Part shown: piece after piece, positions 53,760 to 62,924 of the stretch
Layout: every line of letters starts with the position of its first letter
Numbering within the stretch: position 1 is the first letter of the stretch
Origin: Thalassotalea fonticola
Lineage (GTDB): Bacteria; Pseudomonadota; Gammaproteobacteria; Enterobacterales; Alteromonadaceae
Length of the DNA: 64,000 nt
Direction: 5' to 3'
NCBI RefSeq assembly: GCF_032911225.1
Contig: NZ_CP136600.1
Coordinates: 1,054,001-1,118,000 of the forward strand
Program-made: the position numbers and the translations under genes
Notes under the pieces: generated by a model
Told to the model about the DNA's origin: nothing
Databases searched by the model: none
The model's input: the letters and a program-made list of their open reading frames with translations, nothing else

Positions 53760-53785
53760 CAGCCTCGCCATTGCGGGGCTTTTTT
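53760..53785 (+). terminator. Terminator after sthA
   Basis: AGCCTCGC, loop CATT, GCGGGGCT followed by TTTTT; one G-U type pair. It lies 48 bases after the sthA stop. Confidence 0.85.
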
Positions 53786-53954
53786 CTGCCCTTTGCTTTA
53801 CATAATCATTAAACAGTCTTAAATTAAACAGAAACAGCTTTCATTGGCAACCAATTAACAATAAGACGTTACGGCTGAAAATCTGTAATGGCTCATCTTA
53901 ATGATGCCAAGAAATTATCTAACTTAAATAATAACAATATCAAAGAGAATAACT

Positions 53955-55250
53955 TTGGAAATTCTAGTTTTAGCCTTGTCGCTTACTTTATTAATATGGC
54001 TTACCATGCGTGGCGCCAACCTTATCGTTGCGGCACCATTTTGTGCACTCATTTTAGCCTTTTTAAGTGGTATAGACATTGCGACTGTCGAAGAGCATGG
54101 CTTTACTTTTATCTACATGAAAGGCTTTACCAGCTTCTTCGCATCCTGGTTTTTGGTGTTTTTGCTCGGTAGTATCTTCGGAAAACTGATGGAAGATTGT
54201 GGCGCTGCCGAAAAAATATCGCATTATATCATGAGTCATGTTGGTCCAAGTCAGGCGCCATTTGCAGTTGTGTTAGCCTGTGCAGTTTTAACATATGGTG
54301 GAGTAAGTGCATTTGTTGTTGCCTTTACTTCATACCCTATTGCGTTAAGTTTATTTAGGGAAGCCAACCTACCTCGTCGTTTTATTCCAGGTTGTTTAGC
54401 GTTCGGGTCAGTCACTTTTACCATGACAACTGCAGGCTCACCTGAAATTCAAAACTGGATCCCGATAAAATACTTGCAGACCTCCCCCTGGGCTGGTTGG
54501 GAAGTCAGTCTTCCAATAGCATTGTTTATGGCGATTGCAGGATATTTTTGGCTTAACAAAATGGTAGCTACTGCAGTTGAAAATGGTGAAACCTTTATCG
54601 ACAGAGATAACGACCCACATCCAGATGAACGAGATTTGCCGGGTTTACTACCCGCTCTCCTTCCTTTAATTTCAATTGTTTTGATCAGTTTCTTAGCTCA
54701 TGAAGAGTTGCATCAAAATGCACTGGTTTTGGCCTTATTAGTTGGCTGTATTTTAACTTATCTATTAAACATCAAGCATTTCCACACTTTGGAAAATGAC
54801 TTACATGAAGGCGCTTATTCAGCTTTGATTGCCACAGGAAATACTTGTGCTGTAGTTGGCTTTGGCGCTCTCGCAAAAGTGACGCCGGGGTTTGATATCG
54901 CCATGGATTTTGTGCTGAGCCTACCTGGCAGTGGTTTAGTCAGTGCTGCGGTCGCCATTGTTATTATTGCCGGTATAACTGGCTCAGCTTCTGGTGGACA
55001 GTCTATCGCTCTGCCTGAACTCGCGCCGCATTATTTAAATGCAGGGGTTGATGCCAGTGAATTGCATCGAGTGGTTTCAATAAGCTCAGGGGCATTAGAT
55101 TCCCTTCCTCATAATGGTTATGTCGTTACTACAGTTAGGGCTATTTGTGGAGAAAGTCATGCAACAGCCTATGGACCAATCTTTGCGTTAACGCTTATTT
55201 TACCGTTAATTGGTACAGTATTAGCGGTTACATTATTTACTATTTTTTAA
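53955..55250 (+). CDS. GntP-family permease
   Basis: A 431-residue membrane protein with about 11-12 helices of the GntP (gluconate/hydroxyacid:H+ symporter) family. Typical features: Arg-Gly-Ala-Asn-Leu-Ile-Val-Ala near the N terminus, Gly-Gly-Val-Ser-Ala-Phe-Val near 115, and Gly-Ser-Ala-Ser-Gly-Gly-Gln-Ser and His-Asn-Gly in the C-terminal half. The start is TTG. The acyl-CoA synthetase gene follows at about 230 bases on the same strand, which suggests uptake of a hydroxy or keto acid to be activated with CoA (inference). A hairpin lies between them. Confidence 0.85.
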   Translation: MEILVLALSLTLLIWLTMRGANLIVAAPFCALILAFLSGIDIATVEEHGFTFIYMKGFTSFFASWFLVFLLGSIFGKLMEDCGAAEKISHYIMSHVGPSQAPFAVVLACAVLTYGGVSAFVVAFTSYPIALSLFREANLPRRFIPGCLAFGSVTFTMTTAGSPEIQNWIPIKYLQTSPWAGWEVSLPIALFMAIAGYFWLNKMVATAVENGETFIDRDNDPHPDERDLPGLLPALLPLISIVLISFLAHEELHQNALVLALLVGCILTYLLNIKHFHTLENDLHEGAYSALIATGNTCAVVGFGALAKVTPGFDIAMDFVLSLPGSGLVSAAVAIVIIAGITGSASGGQSIALPELAPHYLNAGVDASELHRVVSISSGALDSLPHNGYVVTTVRAICGESHATAYGPIFALTLILPLIGTVLAVTLFTIF

Positions 55251-55277
55251 CTTAAATTGTTTCTAACCTTCTGATTA

Positions 55278-55300
55278 TAAAGCGCTATGTTAGCGCTTTA
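55278..55300 (+). terminator. Hairpin after the GntP permease gene
   Basis: TAAAGCGCTA and TAGCGCTTTA form a perfect 10-bp stem with loop TGT. It is followed by AGTTTCTCTCTTT rather than a clean T run, so termination may be partial. Confidence 0.6.
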
Positions 55301-55484
55301 AGTTTCTCTCTTTAGCAATCGATCTAGTAAAGCTTTCTACGAGTAACAAAAAAACATTACTTTTTATTCTCATCAAACAAGCAAACTTCCTAAAATAATA
55401 AGTAAGAATATCTAAAATTGTATTATTTATTACTATTTGAATGATAAACAAATCTAAAGCACAAAAATGTGTAGGAAGAATATA

Positions 55485-57158
55485 ATGACGACACTAACAC
55501 AAAGCTATATGACCGGTGAAGGGTCAGGCCAGTTACTCTATGAGACTATAGGAAATTGTTTTGATCGAATTGCAAAGCAGTATCCTGACAATGAAGCCTT
55601 AGTGGTGCGTTATCAAAATATTCGTTGGACTTATGCTGATCTACACAAAGAAGTAAATAAATTAGCCACCGGCTTAATTGCCTTAGGTATAGAGCCAGGC
55701 GACCGTGTTGGTATATGGGGGCCCAATAGCTATGAATGGGTATTAACTCAACTAGCTACCGCAAAGATCGGTGCCCTAATGGTATGTCTTAACCCAGCCT
55801 ATCGATTATATGAATTAGAGTACGCATTAAACAAGGTTGAATGTAAGGCTATTATTAGTGCCGAACAATTTAAAACCAGTGAATACCTGAACATGCTAAC
55901 AACATTAGCGCCAGAGCTAAAAACATGTCAGCCAGGTAAGCTGAAATCAGAAAAATTACCACATTTAACTACCGTTATCCGCATGGGTGTTGAGCAAACA
56001 CCCGGTATGTATAACTTTGGCAATGTTTGTGGCATGGGCTCAGAGCAAGGCAAATTAAAACTGGCTGAATTAGCCGTAGAATTACAACCTGATGATGCAA
56101 TAAATATTCAATTTACTTCTGGTACTACAGGTAACCCCAAAGGCGCAACTTTAAGCCATAATAATATTCTTAACAATGGTAATAATACTGCCAACGGTAT
56201 GCAATTTACTGATAAAGACAGACTGTGTATTCCTGTTCCTTTGTATCATTGTTTTGGTATGGTATTGGGTGTTTTGTGCTGTGTCACTACTGGTGCCACC
56301 ATGGTATTCCCGGCACAAGCGTTTGACTCGCGTTCTACCTTAGAAGCCGTACATAAAGAAAGATGTACAGCTCTACATGGCGTACCTACCATGTTCGTAA
56401 TGGAACTCGAACATCCTGATTTTAGTGATTATGATGTAAGTTCACTGCGCACAGGTGTTATTGCAGGCGCGCCATGCCCTGAAGAGTTAATGAATAACAT
56501 CATTAACAAACTACATATGGAAAGTGTTGTTATTGGTTATGGTCAAACAGAAGTTAGTCCAATAAACCATATGACTTTACCGAATGATACCTTAGAAAAT
56601 CGTACTCAAACCGTAGGTCGTGCAATCCCTTATGTGGAAATTAAAATTGTCGATGAATCAGGACGCGTAGTAGCAATTGGTGAGCAAGGCGAAATTTGTA
56701 CCCGGGGTTATTCAGTGATGTCGCATTACTGGAACGATAAAGAAAAAACCGCAGATACCATAAAAAACGGTTGGTTATATTCAGGTGACTTAGGCACCAT
56801 GGATGAACACGGTTATGTTCGCATTACCGGCCGTATTAAAGATATGGTGATACGCGGTGGTGAAAATATTTACCCGCGCGAAATTGAAGAATTTTTATAC
56901 ACTCACCCTCAGATTTCAGAAGTACAAGTATTTGGAGTGGTTGATGAAAAAATGGGAGAAGAAGTTTGTGCCTGGATCCAACTTAAAGAAGGTGAAACAG
57001 CTACAGAAGATGATATTAAAGCATTTTGTAAAGGACAAATAACCCACTTTAAGATCCCGCGCTACATTCGCTTTGTTGATGAGTACCCAATGACGGTAAC
57101 TGGCAAAATTAGAAAAATTGATATGCGCGAGCAAATGGCGAAAGAGCTTTACGGCTAA
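55485..57158 (+). CDS. Acyl-CoA synthetase (AMP-forming)
   Basis: A 557-residue adenylate-forming enzyme that activates a carboxylic acid with ATP and CoA. The ATG at 55485 has an AGGAAG ribosome binding site directly upstream and is preferred to an in-frame ATG 18 bases earlier. Motifs: Phe-Thr-Ser-Gly-Thr-Thr-Gly-Asn-Pro-Lys-Gly (phosphate loop), Gly-Tyr-Gly-Gln-Thr-Glu, Tyr-Ser-Gly-Asp-Leu-Gly, and the catalytic Lys in Thr-Gly-Lys-Ile-Arg-Lys near the C terminus. The substrate is probably a medium-chain or hydroxy acid; not decided by sequence. Confidence 0.9.
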   Translation: MTTLTQSYMTGEGSGQLLYETIGNCFDRIAKQYPDNEALVVRYQNIRWTYADLHKEVNKLATGLIALGIEPGDRVGIWGPNSYEWVLTQLATAKIGALMVCLNPAYRLYELEYALNKVECKAIISAEQFKTSEYLNMLTTLAPELKTCQPGKLKSEKLPHLTTVIRMGVEQTPGMYNFGNVCGMGSEQGKLKLAELAVELQPDDAINIQFTSGTTGNPKGATLSHNNILNNGNNTANGMQFTDKDRLCIPVPLYHCFGMVLGVLCCVTTGATMVFPAQAFDSRSTLEAVHKERCTALHGVPTMFVMELEHPDFSDYDVSSLRTGVIAGAPCPEELMNNIINKLHMESVVIGYGQTEVSPINHMTLPNDTLENRTQTVGRAIPYVEIKIVDESGRVVAIGEQGEICTRGYSVMSHYWNDKEKTADTIKNGWLYSGDLGTMDEHGYVRITGRIKDMVIRGGENIYPREIEEFLYTHPQISEVQVFGVVDEKMGEEVCAWIQLKEGETATEDDIKAFCKGQITHFKIPRYIRFVDEYPMTVTGKIRKIDMREQMAKELYG

Positions 57159-57260
57159 CTGTTATTAACACTTGCGCTTCAATAACCCTATAGCGTTGTT
57201 ATCTAAACTAATTTTACTCGCCTATTTGCTGATTAACACAAATAATCATCAATAAATTAA

Positions 57261-57300
57261 AACAGGTTCATAAATGGTCGATACTATTTGTGAGCCTGTT
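57261..57300. terminator. Terminator between convergent genes
   Basis: AACAGGTTCATAAAT and ATTTGTGAGCCTGTT pair with two mismatches. On the minus strand it is followed by TTTTAATTT, so it mainly ends the outer-membrane-protein gene; it also lies 100 bases after the acyl-CoA synthetase. Confidence 0.65.
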
Positions 57301-57319
57301 ATACCAAGCTCACTATTGG

Positions 57320-58021
57320 TTAAAACCACCAAGTTAAGCGCAAAGATGTCATCACAGAATCGGTTTCATAGCCAAGTGTATCGAACGAGTAATGACTTTG
57401 TGCCAAGCCCAGTGATACTGATTTAGATACATGAAAGTTAATACCGTAACTGAAAAACATATCCGTGCCACTATCAGAATTGAGTTTTTCACCATCAGAA
57501 CACAAAATGAAGCATACATCAGACCTTCTCAGCTCGGTTTGCCAGTAATATAGCCCTAACTTGCCAACCAGATCAATATGCTGGTTCAACGGGTAATGAG
57601 CAACCCCGGCCAATGAATAAGAGTCCAGTTCAAATTCATTGTTAGTCTCAACTTCTTCGCTGTACCCATAAAACCCGCCAAACTCAACGGCAAAAATGGC
57701 ATTAAATTTAGCGCCTATGTAGAGTTCCATTCCTGTATCTTCTTCCAGTTCACTCTCGCCGGGATCCCAACCCCCCAAACCAATACCTACATAAGGCTGC
57801 AGTTCAAACTCCTGCTCTTTGGCTTCACTAGTTTGCGCTGTAGCGGTGCTTAATACCATGGTGTAAAAAACAATAAATAGCAACATGGAAAAATACTGAC
57901 TTAAAAACCTATCTGGTGTTAATTGATAAATATGGGCTTTAAATGTTTGTACATACTTACGGATCAATAAAATTCCACTATTTCTACGAAGCAGTAACTG
58001 ATAAAGAATTGCGAATAACAT
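57320..58021 (-). CDS. Outer-membrane beta-barrel protein
   Basis: A 233-residue frame with an AGGAA ribosome binding site 6 bases before its ATG. The first 45 residues are basic and unusual for a secreted protein; an internal ATG at 57886 begins a regular signal peptide ending Ser-Thr-Ala-Thr-Ala-Gln and could be the true start. The rest alternates hydrophobic and polar residues in eight or so strands with Gly-Leu-Gly-Gly-Trp at the start, and ends Trp-Trp-Phe, as in small porin-like or OmpA-type barrels. One disulfide-like Cys pair lies near 190. No specific role. Confidence 0.75.
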   Translation of the reverse strand: MLFAILYQLLLRRNSGILLIRKYVQTFKAHIYQLTPDRFLSQYFSMLLFIVFYTMVLSTATAQTSEAKEQEFELQPYVGIGLGGWDPGESELEEDTGMELYIGAKFNAIFAVEFGGFYGYSEEVETNNEFELDSYSLAGVAHYPLNQHIDLVGKLGLYYWQTELRRSDVCFILCSDGEKLNSDSGTDMFFSYGINFHVSKSVSLGLAQSHYSFDTLGYETDSVMTSLRLTWWF

Positions 58022-58271
58022 AATTAATTCCTAGTTGATGTATGCCATAGCTATGCTATTGCAAGCAACTTACCAATCATGAAAAAAATGAATAACTAAC
58101 TGTTATATAGATAAATAATCAACCGCAATAAATATTACCCTCAATAAAAGATGAGCTTTAATGCACATATCAAGTACATTTATGTGCTTCAAATTAGATA
58201 GAATACTCCCGGATATTCATCCCAGCTAAATCATTCAGTATCCCGGAGCAGTAAACAAATATAAACTCTAT

Positions 58272-58300
58272 AAAAAAGGGCTACCGGTTAAGTAGCCCTG
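58272..58300 (-). terminator. Terminator after the AAHS transporter gene
   Basis: AGGGCTAC and GTAGCCCT form an 8-bp stem around CGGTTAA; read on the minus strand it ends in TTTTTT. The 348 bases between the barrel gene and the transporter (58022-58369) hold nothing else I can identify. Confidence 0.8.
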
Positions 58301-58369
58301 TTAGTTTAATTTGTCGCTTCCTGAAATGTGTTTACACTTTTAGGATGGAGGATAGCATTTTTGAACTCT

Positions 58370-59680
58370 TTATTTGTCTTTTTGTTGATGCAAAAACATA
58401 ACGGTTATGCCCGCCAGAAAGGAGCCCGCGGCCATCATAAGTGCGACATTGGTTAACGGAATACCGGCGGCAAATAGAAACCCTGGTATCATCGGACCAA
58501 GTACTGCACCACCGCGACCAATGCCAAGAACAAGTCCAGAGCCAGACCCCAGCAGTGACGAAGGAAAAGATGAGGAAAACAGTCCAAAGAAACCAGAGAT
58601 GGCGGCAAATATAAAGGTCCCAGTAAAGAAGCCAATTTGTTTCATGCTCGCTAATGTGTCGGTGAAATATGGAAAAAGTCCTACGCCGATTGCGGCAAAA
58701 ATAAGACAAGTAACCATCAATACTCTAATAGGCAAAAATCGTGCAATAATCCCCATACCGATAGAGCCGACAACACCACCTAAACTGATAACACCTAAAA
58801 CTTTAGTCGCTTCTGAAGCAGAATGTCCAAGGTCTGAAACAATCGTTGGTAACCATTTAACAAAATAATAATAAGTACCAATATTTCCAAAATAGGCGAA
58901 TAGAAGAATACCTGTAGTGACAGCTAGACCACCTTTAAATAAATTTTTAGCGCCAACAGGTTCAATTTTTTGTTGTTCTTGCGACTTTAATGTTTCAGGT
59001 ACGGAATGACCCAGACGGCGCATAATTTTTTGTATAAGTTCTAGGGCTCCTGCTGGGCGTTTACGCTCAAGGAAAGAAACCGTTTCTGGAACTAACAAAT
59101 ACACCAGTGGAATGAAGAGAAAACTAATAACAGCGCCCAAATAAAAGGTCACACGCCAATCGTACTGTTTAAGCAATGGTGCCAGAAACGTAGCGCCTAA
59201 ATAAACACCAAAGGCAAAACCACCTGCGACCAAGGTTACCGCAAGAGATCTGTTTTTATTGTTGCAGTAATCACTTGATGTCGCCGTCGCCGCTGCAAGT
59301 AATCCACCAATACCTATACCGGTAAATACACGAGATGCCCCCAATACCCATACATTAGGCGCTAAACCAGCAATTGCCATGCCTATAGTCAGAATGATTA
59401 GGCCGAGCAACATTGTTGGTCTACGTCCACGCGTATCGGCCAACGCCCCCATTACAATTGAGCCCAATGCCATACCTACAAGTTCTAACGGCAAGATTAT
59501 CCCTAACACGGCTTTAGAAAGTCCCCACTCGGCAGTCATACCAGGTGCGGCAAAAGCTATAGCCAAAACATCGTAGCCATCAAGGGCTAATATACCGATA
59601 CAGATAGCGACAACATACCATTGCCCTATTTTCATTGGCTCCTGTTGAATTCTTTCAAGCGCTCCTACTTCTGCATTCAT
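58370..59680 (-). CDS. MFS transporter, aromatic acid:H+ symporter (AAHS) type
   Basis: A 436-residue transporter with 12 membrane helices. The AAHS hallmark Asp-Gly-Tyr-Asp in helix 1 (about 34-37) and the loop motif Gly-Ala-Leu-Ala-Asp-Thr-Arg-Gly-Arg-Arg between helices 2 and 3 are intact. Members import benzoate, hydroxybenzoates, cis,cis-muconate and similar acids; no catabolic gene adjoins here, so the substrate is open. A GGAGAG ribosome binding site precedes the ATG. A symmetric site lies 108 bases upstream. Confidence 0.88.
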   Translation of the reverse strand: MNAEVGALERIQQEPMKIGQWYVVAICIGILALDGYDVLAIAFAAPGMTAEWGLSKAVLGIILPLELVGMALGSIVMGALADTRGRRPTMLLGLIILTIGMAIAGLAPNVWVLGASRVFTGIGIGGLLAAATATSSDYCNNKNRSLAVTLVAGGFAFGVYLGATFLAPLLKQYDWRVTFYLGAVISFLFIPLVYLLVPETVSFLERKRPAGALELIQKIMRRLGHSVPETLKSQEQQKIEPVGAKNLFKGGLAVTTGILLFAYFGNIGTYYYFVKWLPTIVSDLGHSASEATKVLGVISLGGVVGSIGMGIIARFLPIRVLMVTCLIFAAIGVGLFPYFTDTLASMKQIGFFTGTFIFAAISGFFGLFSSSFPSSLLGSGSGLVLGIGRGGAVLGPMIPGFLFAAGIPLTNVALMMAAGSFLAGITVMFLHQQKDK

Positions 59681-60059
59681 ATTCTCTCCTAGTTATAATA
59701 TTTCTTATTATCTAACCCCTAATAGGCTTGATATGGTGTTATGCATTGTTATTGGTTTTATTAATTGCACTTAACTAACTTACAATAATCAATTTACAAT
59801 TGATGTAGGGCTGGAGGTCAATATGCCTAAAAGGATAGTCAATTGGGGCAAACTTGTTTGCTTTTACCGAGTTACCAAGGTTTGACTTATAGTGAAGGGG
59901 CTAAATATAAGTTGATGTTCTTAGTGTAACTTAAAAAATTAACAATTATATGTAACAGTGTTTTTTACATATTTAAGCAAAATAGCGCACAATTTTTTAT
60001 GTCGAGAATCACTATATTTGAAATATATTATGAAAATAATCATTTGAGTTAAAACAGCT
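59681..60059. promoter_or_regulatory. Upstream region of the AAHS gene with a palindromic operator candidate
   Basis: ATCAATT-TAC-AATTGAT (59788-59804) is a perfect 7-bp inverted repeat upstream of the transporter, the size of a dimeric regulator site. On the plus strand a 20-codon frame starts at 59823 after a GGAGGT ribosome binding site and ends at TGA (59883-59885); it is too short to assign. The rest, up to the end of the metalloprotease gene at 60060, is AT-rich and shows nothing further. Confidence 0.4.
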
Positions 60060-62750
60060 TTAATTTTTTAATGATGAAGATTTAACTCGCCAACAAAGAA
60101 GCATAAAAGCATATAGGTTGAGCCAAGCTAATGTTCCGCCACTAGAGCCTGAATTGTGTTTCGGCTCAACGGTAATTGTCACTTGCGCACTAGTACGAGC
60201 TCCAAGAGAGTCAGCTACTTGGTACGTTAACATTTCAGAGCCACTATATTTTGTTGGCGGCGTATAACTTAATTGATTATTATTTATTGTCACTGCGCCT
60301 TGGCCGTTATAAGTAACACTGGCAATAGATAAGCTATCATTAATATCTACGTCACTATCATTAACTAAAACGTCTAGCAAAGAAGACGCACTTTGATAAG
60401 GAACAGTAAAGGTATCATCTACAGCAACGGGAACATCATTAACGGCCAACACAGTAACAGTAAGCATAAAAGAATTACTATCGTCTTCACCGTCATTAAC
60501 CGTTACCGGTACGCCTAACTCCCCATTGAAATTTTCATCAACAATAATGGTATTTTCTAAAACGTGATAGTGCTCAGATGCGGTGATCGACAAGCTAAAC
60601 TGTTCAGGAAATTTATTGTCTGCATCAACAACTACCAAGTCTGTTAACGATATTGTAAGTTCATTGTCTTCGTATACTTCTAAAGGGTATTGAGCAACAA
60701 TCTCAGGAGCGATATTTTCAGCGGTTGAATTGAATACTTGAAAGTCACTCGTCGACAGGGCAAAAAATACATTATCCGTACAAGTAATTTTTAATCGAGA
60801 GGTTTTACTATTAACGACAGGCGTATTAATTAGCTGTTCACCATCATTTTCAGTTTCTGTAGCCAAGATAAAATCAAAGCTCTGGCCACCATTGGCAGAA
60901 AATTCAATGTCTACATATTGGCAATTTACGCCATTAATATCCTCAGTATTGGCCACATCCCAACGGACTAGACTTTGTGCTTGCTCTGACCAATAATCAT
61001 TATTCGCCGGCTCGGTAAGTACAAAGGGACCAGCATTTGCCAATACATTTACTAAAGTTGCATCTACAGCTACCCCACCTTGCTCATCACGAGCCGTTAC
61101 TTTAAAATTCAATGTTCTTGTTGTGGTTGGGTAATTTTCACCAATAACTAATTCACCACTTAACACACTAGCCAATTGTGGAAACGTTCGTGCAGGGTTA
61201 GTGGTAGGTTTAAAAGACCTGAATATTGGCCTGTCACCATTATCAATCATAGTTTCTGGATCAAAAGATGCTGTACCTAAATCGTATTGCTCCCAAGCAT
61301 AAGTTAAGACATTATTATCATCACTGGCAGTAGCAGTTAAGGTAAAAGGTGTATTTACAGGTATGGTAAAATTAACGCCAGCATCAACGACTGGTGGTTG
61401 ATTAAGTGATTCATCCGGTGTAAAGCCTGCACCGCAACTATTTCCATATGGAGAATTAATTAAATAGTCACGCATTTCTAAAATAGAATTTATATGAAAA
61501 TAATCATCCGAATTGGTTTGTAAGTTAGTTGGAGCACAAATACCCGTATAGGCCATAATAGTTGACCCGCTGCCAGGTTCGAAGGCAGAATCACTCCAGC
61601 GATTTCCCGAGCAAGCACCACTTAACGAGTTAAAACTGTGCTCAGCGCCTAGTTGATGACCTAATTCATGAGCGACAAAATCAATATAAAAACTGTCATT
61701 CGTTGGTGCTTCACTACCGGTTACGCCTACAGCTTTCCATGGGCCACCATAGTTTACCCCACCATCAATAAATTCTTCATTATCACAAATAACACCAACA
61801 CCCGCTAAGCCACCTGCGCCAGTTGTTAACAAGTGGCCTATATCATAATTTGTGTTGCCAATGTATTGTTCGGCTATCGCTGGATTTTCATATACGCCAT
61901 TGTCAGTATTATCAAATGGGTCCTGTGAATAATCGTAACTGCCGTCAGGTTTTTGCGGAGCTAAAAATATTACCGCATCAGAATTATCAGCCAAGATAAA
62001 TTCAACCGCCAAATCACGACTAAACACCGCATTCATGCGATTAACTAAAGTGACGATAGCTGCTAACACTTGTTCCTTGGTATTACCATGAAATACGCTG
62101 TATTCAGCTGATGTTGAAAATGCGATACGATAGCGTTTATTTATTGAGGTTAACCCCGTAGTTTTTGCGGCTAAAGCAGTTAATTCGGCACTAATTTGCT
62201 CACGGCTAGCTTCCTTAGTACTGTCAGTTACCTTTGTCGTTAGCGGTAGAGCATCTTTTTTATAGTAGCTCAGGTATAACTCATTATTACCACGTTGTTG
62301 TGGGTCAATGTATACTGTTTCGCCATTATGATTAAACGCACCATGAAAGCCATTACTGCTAATATCGAATCGGCCACTATTTTTAGGATTACCAACTTGC
62401 ATACCAGTAAATGTTTTTATTGTTGGATACTTGGCAGAAAGTGATTGTGGAAGCACTGAATTTTGCTGCAAATTAAATGTTACTAACTGGCCATTTGGTA
62501 ATGGCAGTTCAAGTTGCAAGTGCGCTGTTTTCAACTGTTTATTTAAAGCGTTAATATTTGCTGATAATAAACGTGAATTTTTGGCTTTAATATTGAACAA
62601 AGCCTTTGCTTGATTACTTTTACTTTGAATAATATTGCTATGTTGATCTTGCTCAATCCATAAAGAAGAAGCTGTTCCTTGCGCAAAGGCTTGAGATGAG
62701 ATCATACTCACATAAACAAAGATAAACTTAACAGGTGAAAACAACTTCAT
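60060..62750 (-). CDS. Secreted reprolysin-type metalloprotease with C-terminal sorting tail
   Basis: An 896-residue secreted protease. Order: signal peptide (1-23), propeptide-like region to about 200, zinc-peptidase domain with His-Glu-Leu-Gly-His-Gln-Leu-Gly-Ala-Glu-His (361-371) and the Met turn Thr-Ile-Met-Ala-Tyr, a PKD/Ig-like region (about 450-680), cadherin-like repeats (about 680-860), and a C-terminal Ser-Ser-Gly-Gly-Thr followed by a hydrophobic stretch and Trp-Arg-Val-Lys. The tail resembles GlyGly-CTERM signals processed by rhombosortase after type II secretion (inference). Monocistronic; role probably protein degradation outside the cell. Confidence 0.9.
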   Translation of the reverse strand: MKLFSPVKFIFVYVSMISSQAFAQGTASSLWIEQDQHSNIIQSKSNQAKALFNIKAKNSRLLSANINALNKQLKTAHLQLELPLPNGQLVTFNLQQNSVLPQSLSAKYPTIKTFTGMQVGNPKNSGRFDISSNGFHGAFNHNGETVYIDPQQRGNNELYLSYYKKDALPLTTKVTDSTKEASREQISAELTALAAKTTGLTSINKRYRIAFSTSAEYSVFHGNTKEQVLAAIVTLVNRMNAVFSRDLAVEFILADNSDAVIFLAPQKPDGSYDYSQDPFDNTDNGVYENPAIAEQYIGNTNYDIGHLLTTGAGGLAGVGVICDNEEFIDGGVNYGGPWKAVGVTGSEAPTNDSFYIDFVAHELGHQLGAEHSFNSLSGACSGNRWSDSAFEPGSGSTIMAYTGICAPTNLQTNSDDYFHINSILEMRDYLINSPYGNSCGAGFTPDESLNQPPVVDAGVNFTIPVNTPFTLTATASDDNNVLTYAWEQYDLGTASFDPETMIDNGDRPIFRSFKPTTNPARTFPQLASVLSGELVIGENYPTTTRTLNFKVTARDEQGGVAVDATLVNVLANAGPFVLTEPANNDYWSEQAQSLVRWDVANTEDINGVNCQYVDIEFSANGGQSFDFILATETENDGEQLINTPVVNSKTSRLKITCTDNVFFALSTSDFQVFNSTAENIAPEIVAQYPLEVYEDNELTISLTDLVVVDADNKFPEQFSLSITASEHYHVLENTIIVDENFNGELGVPVTVNDGEDDSNSFMLTVTVLAVNDVPVAVDDTFTVPYQSASSLLDVLVNDSDVDINDSLSIASVTYNGQGAVTINNNQLSYTPPTKYSGSEMLTYQVADSLGARTSAQVTITVEPKHNSGSSGGTLAWLNLYAFMLLCWRVKSSSLKN

Positions 62751-62924
62751 GGCTACAACTTAGGTAATTAATTTAATAGAGGTTAATTAACAGGCAAATA
62801 TACTGGCAAAAATAGTAAATTAATTCCAGTCAAAAAGGTTTAATCTAATGTTAATTTGTAGATTTTAAAGTTTAGAAAGCAAAAAAAACAATTATAGGGC
62901 TTTCGGGCTGCTATAACGAGTTAT

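Noticed and set aside
53888..54172. A 94-codon frame at the start of the GntP permease gene
   Set aside because: It overlaps the permease in another frame, has no domain and no ribosome binding site.
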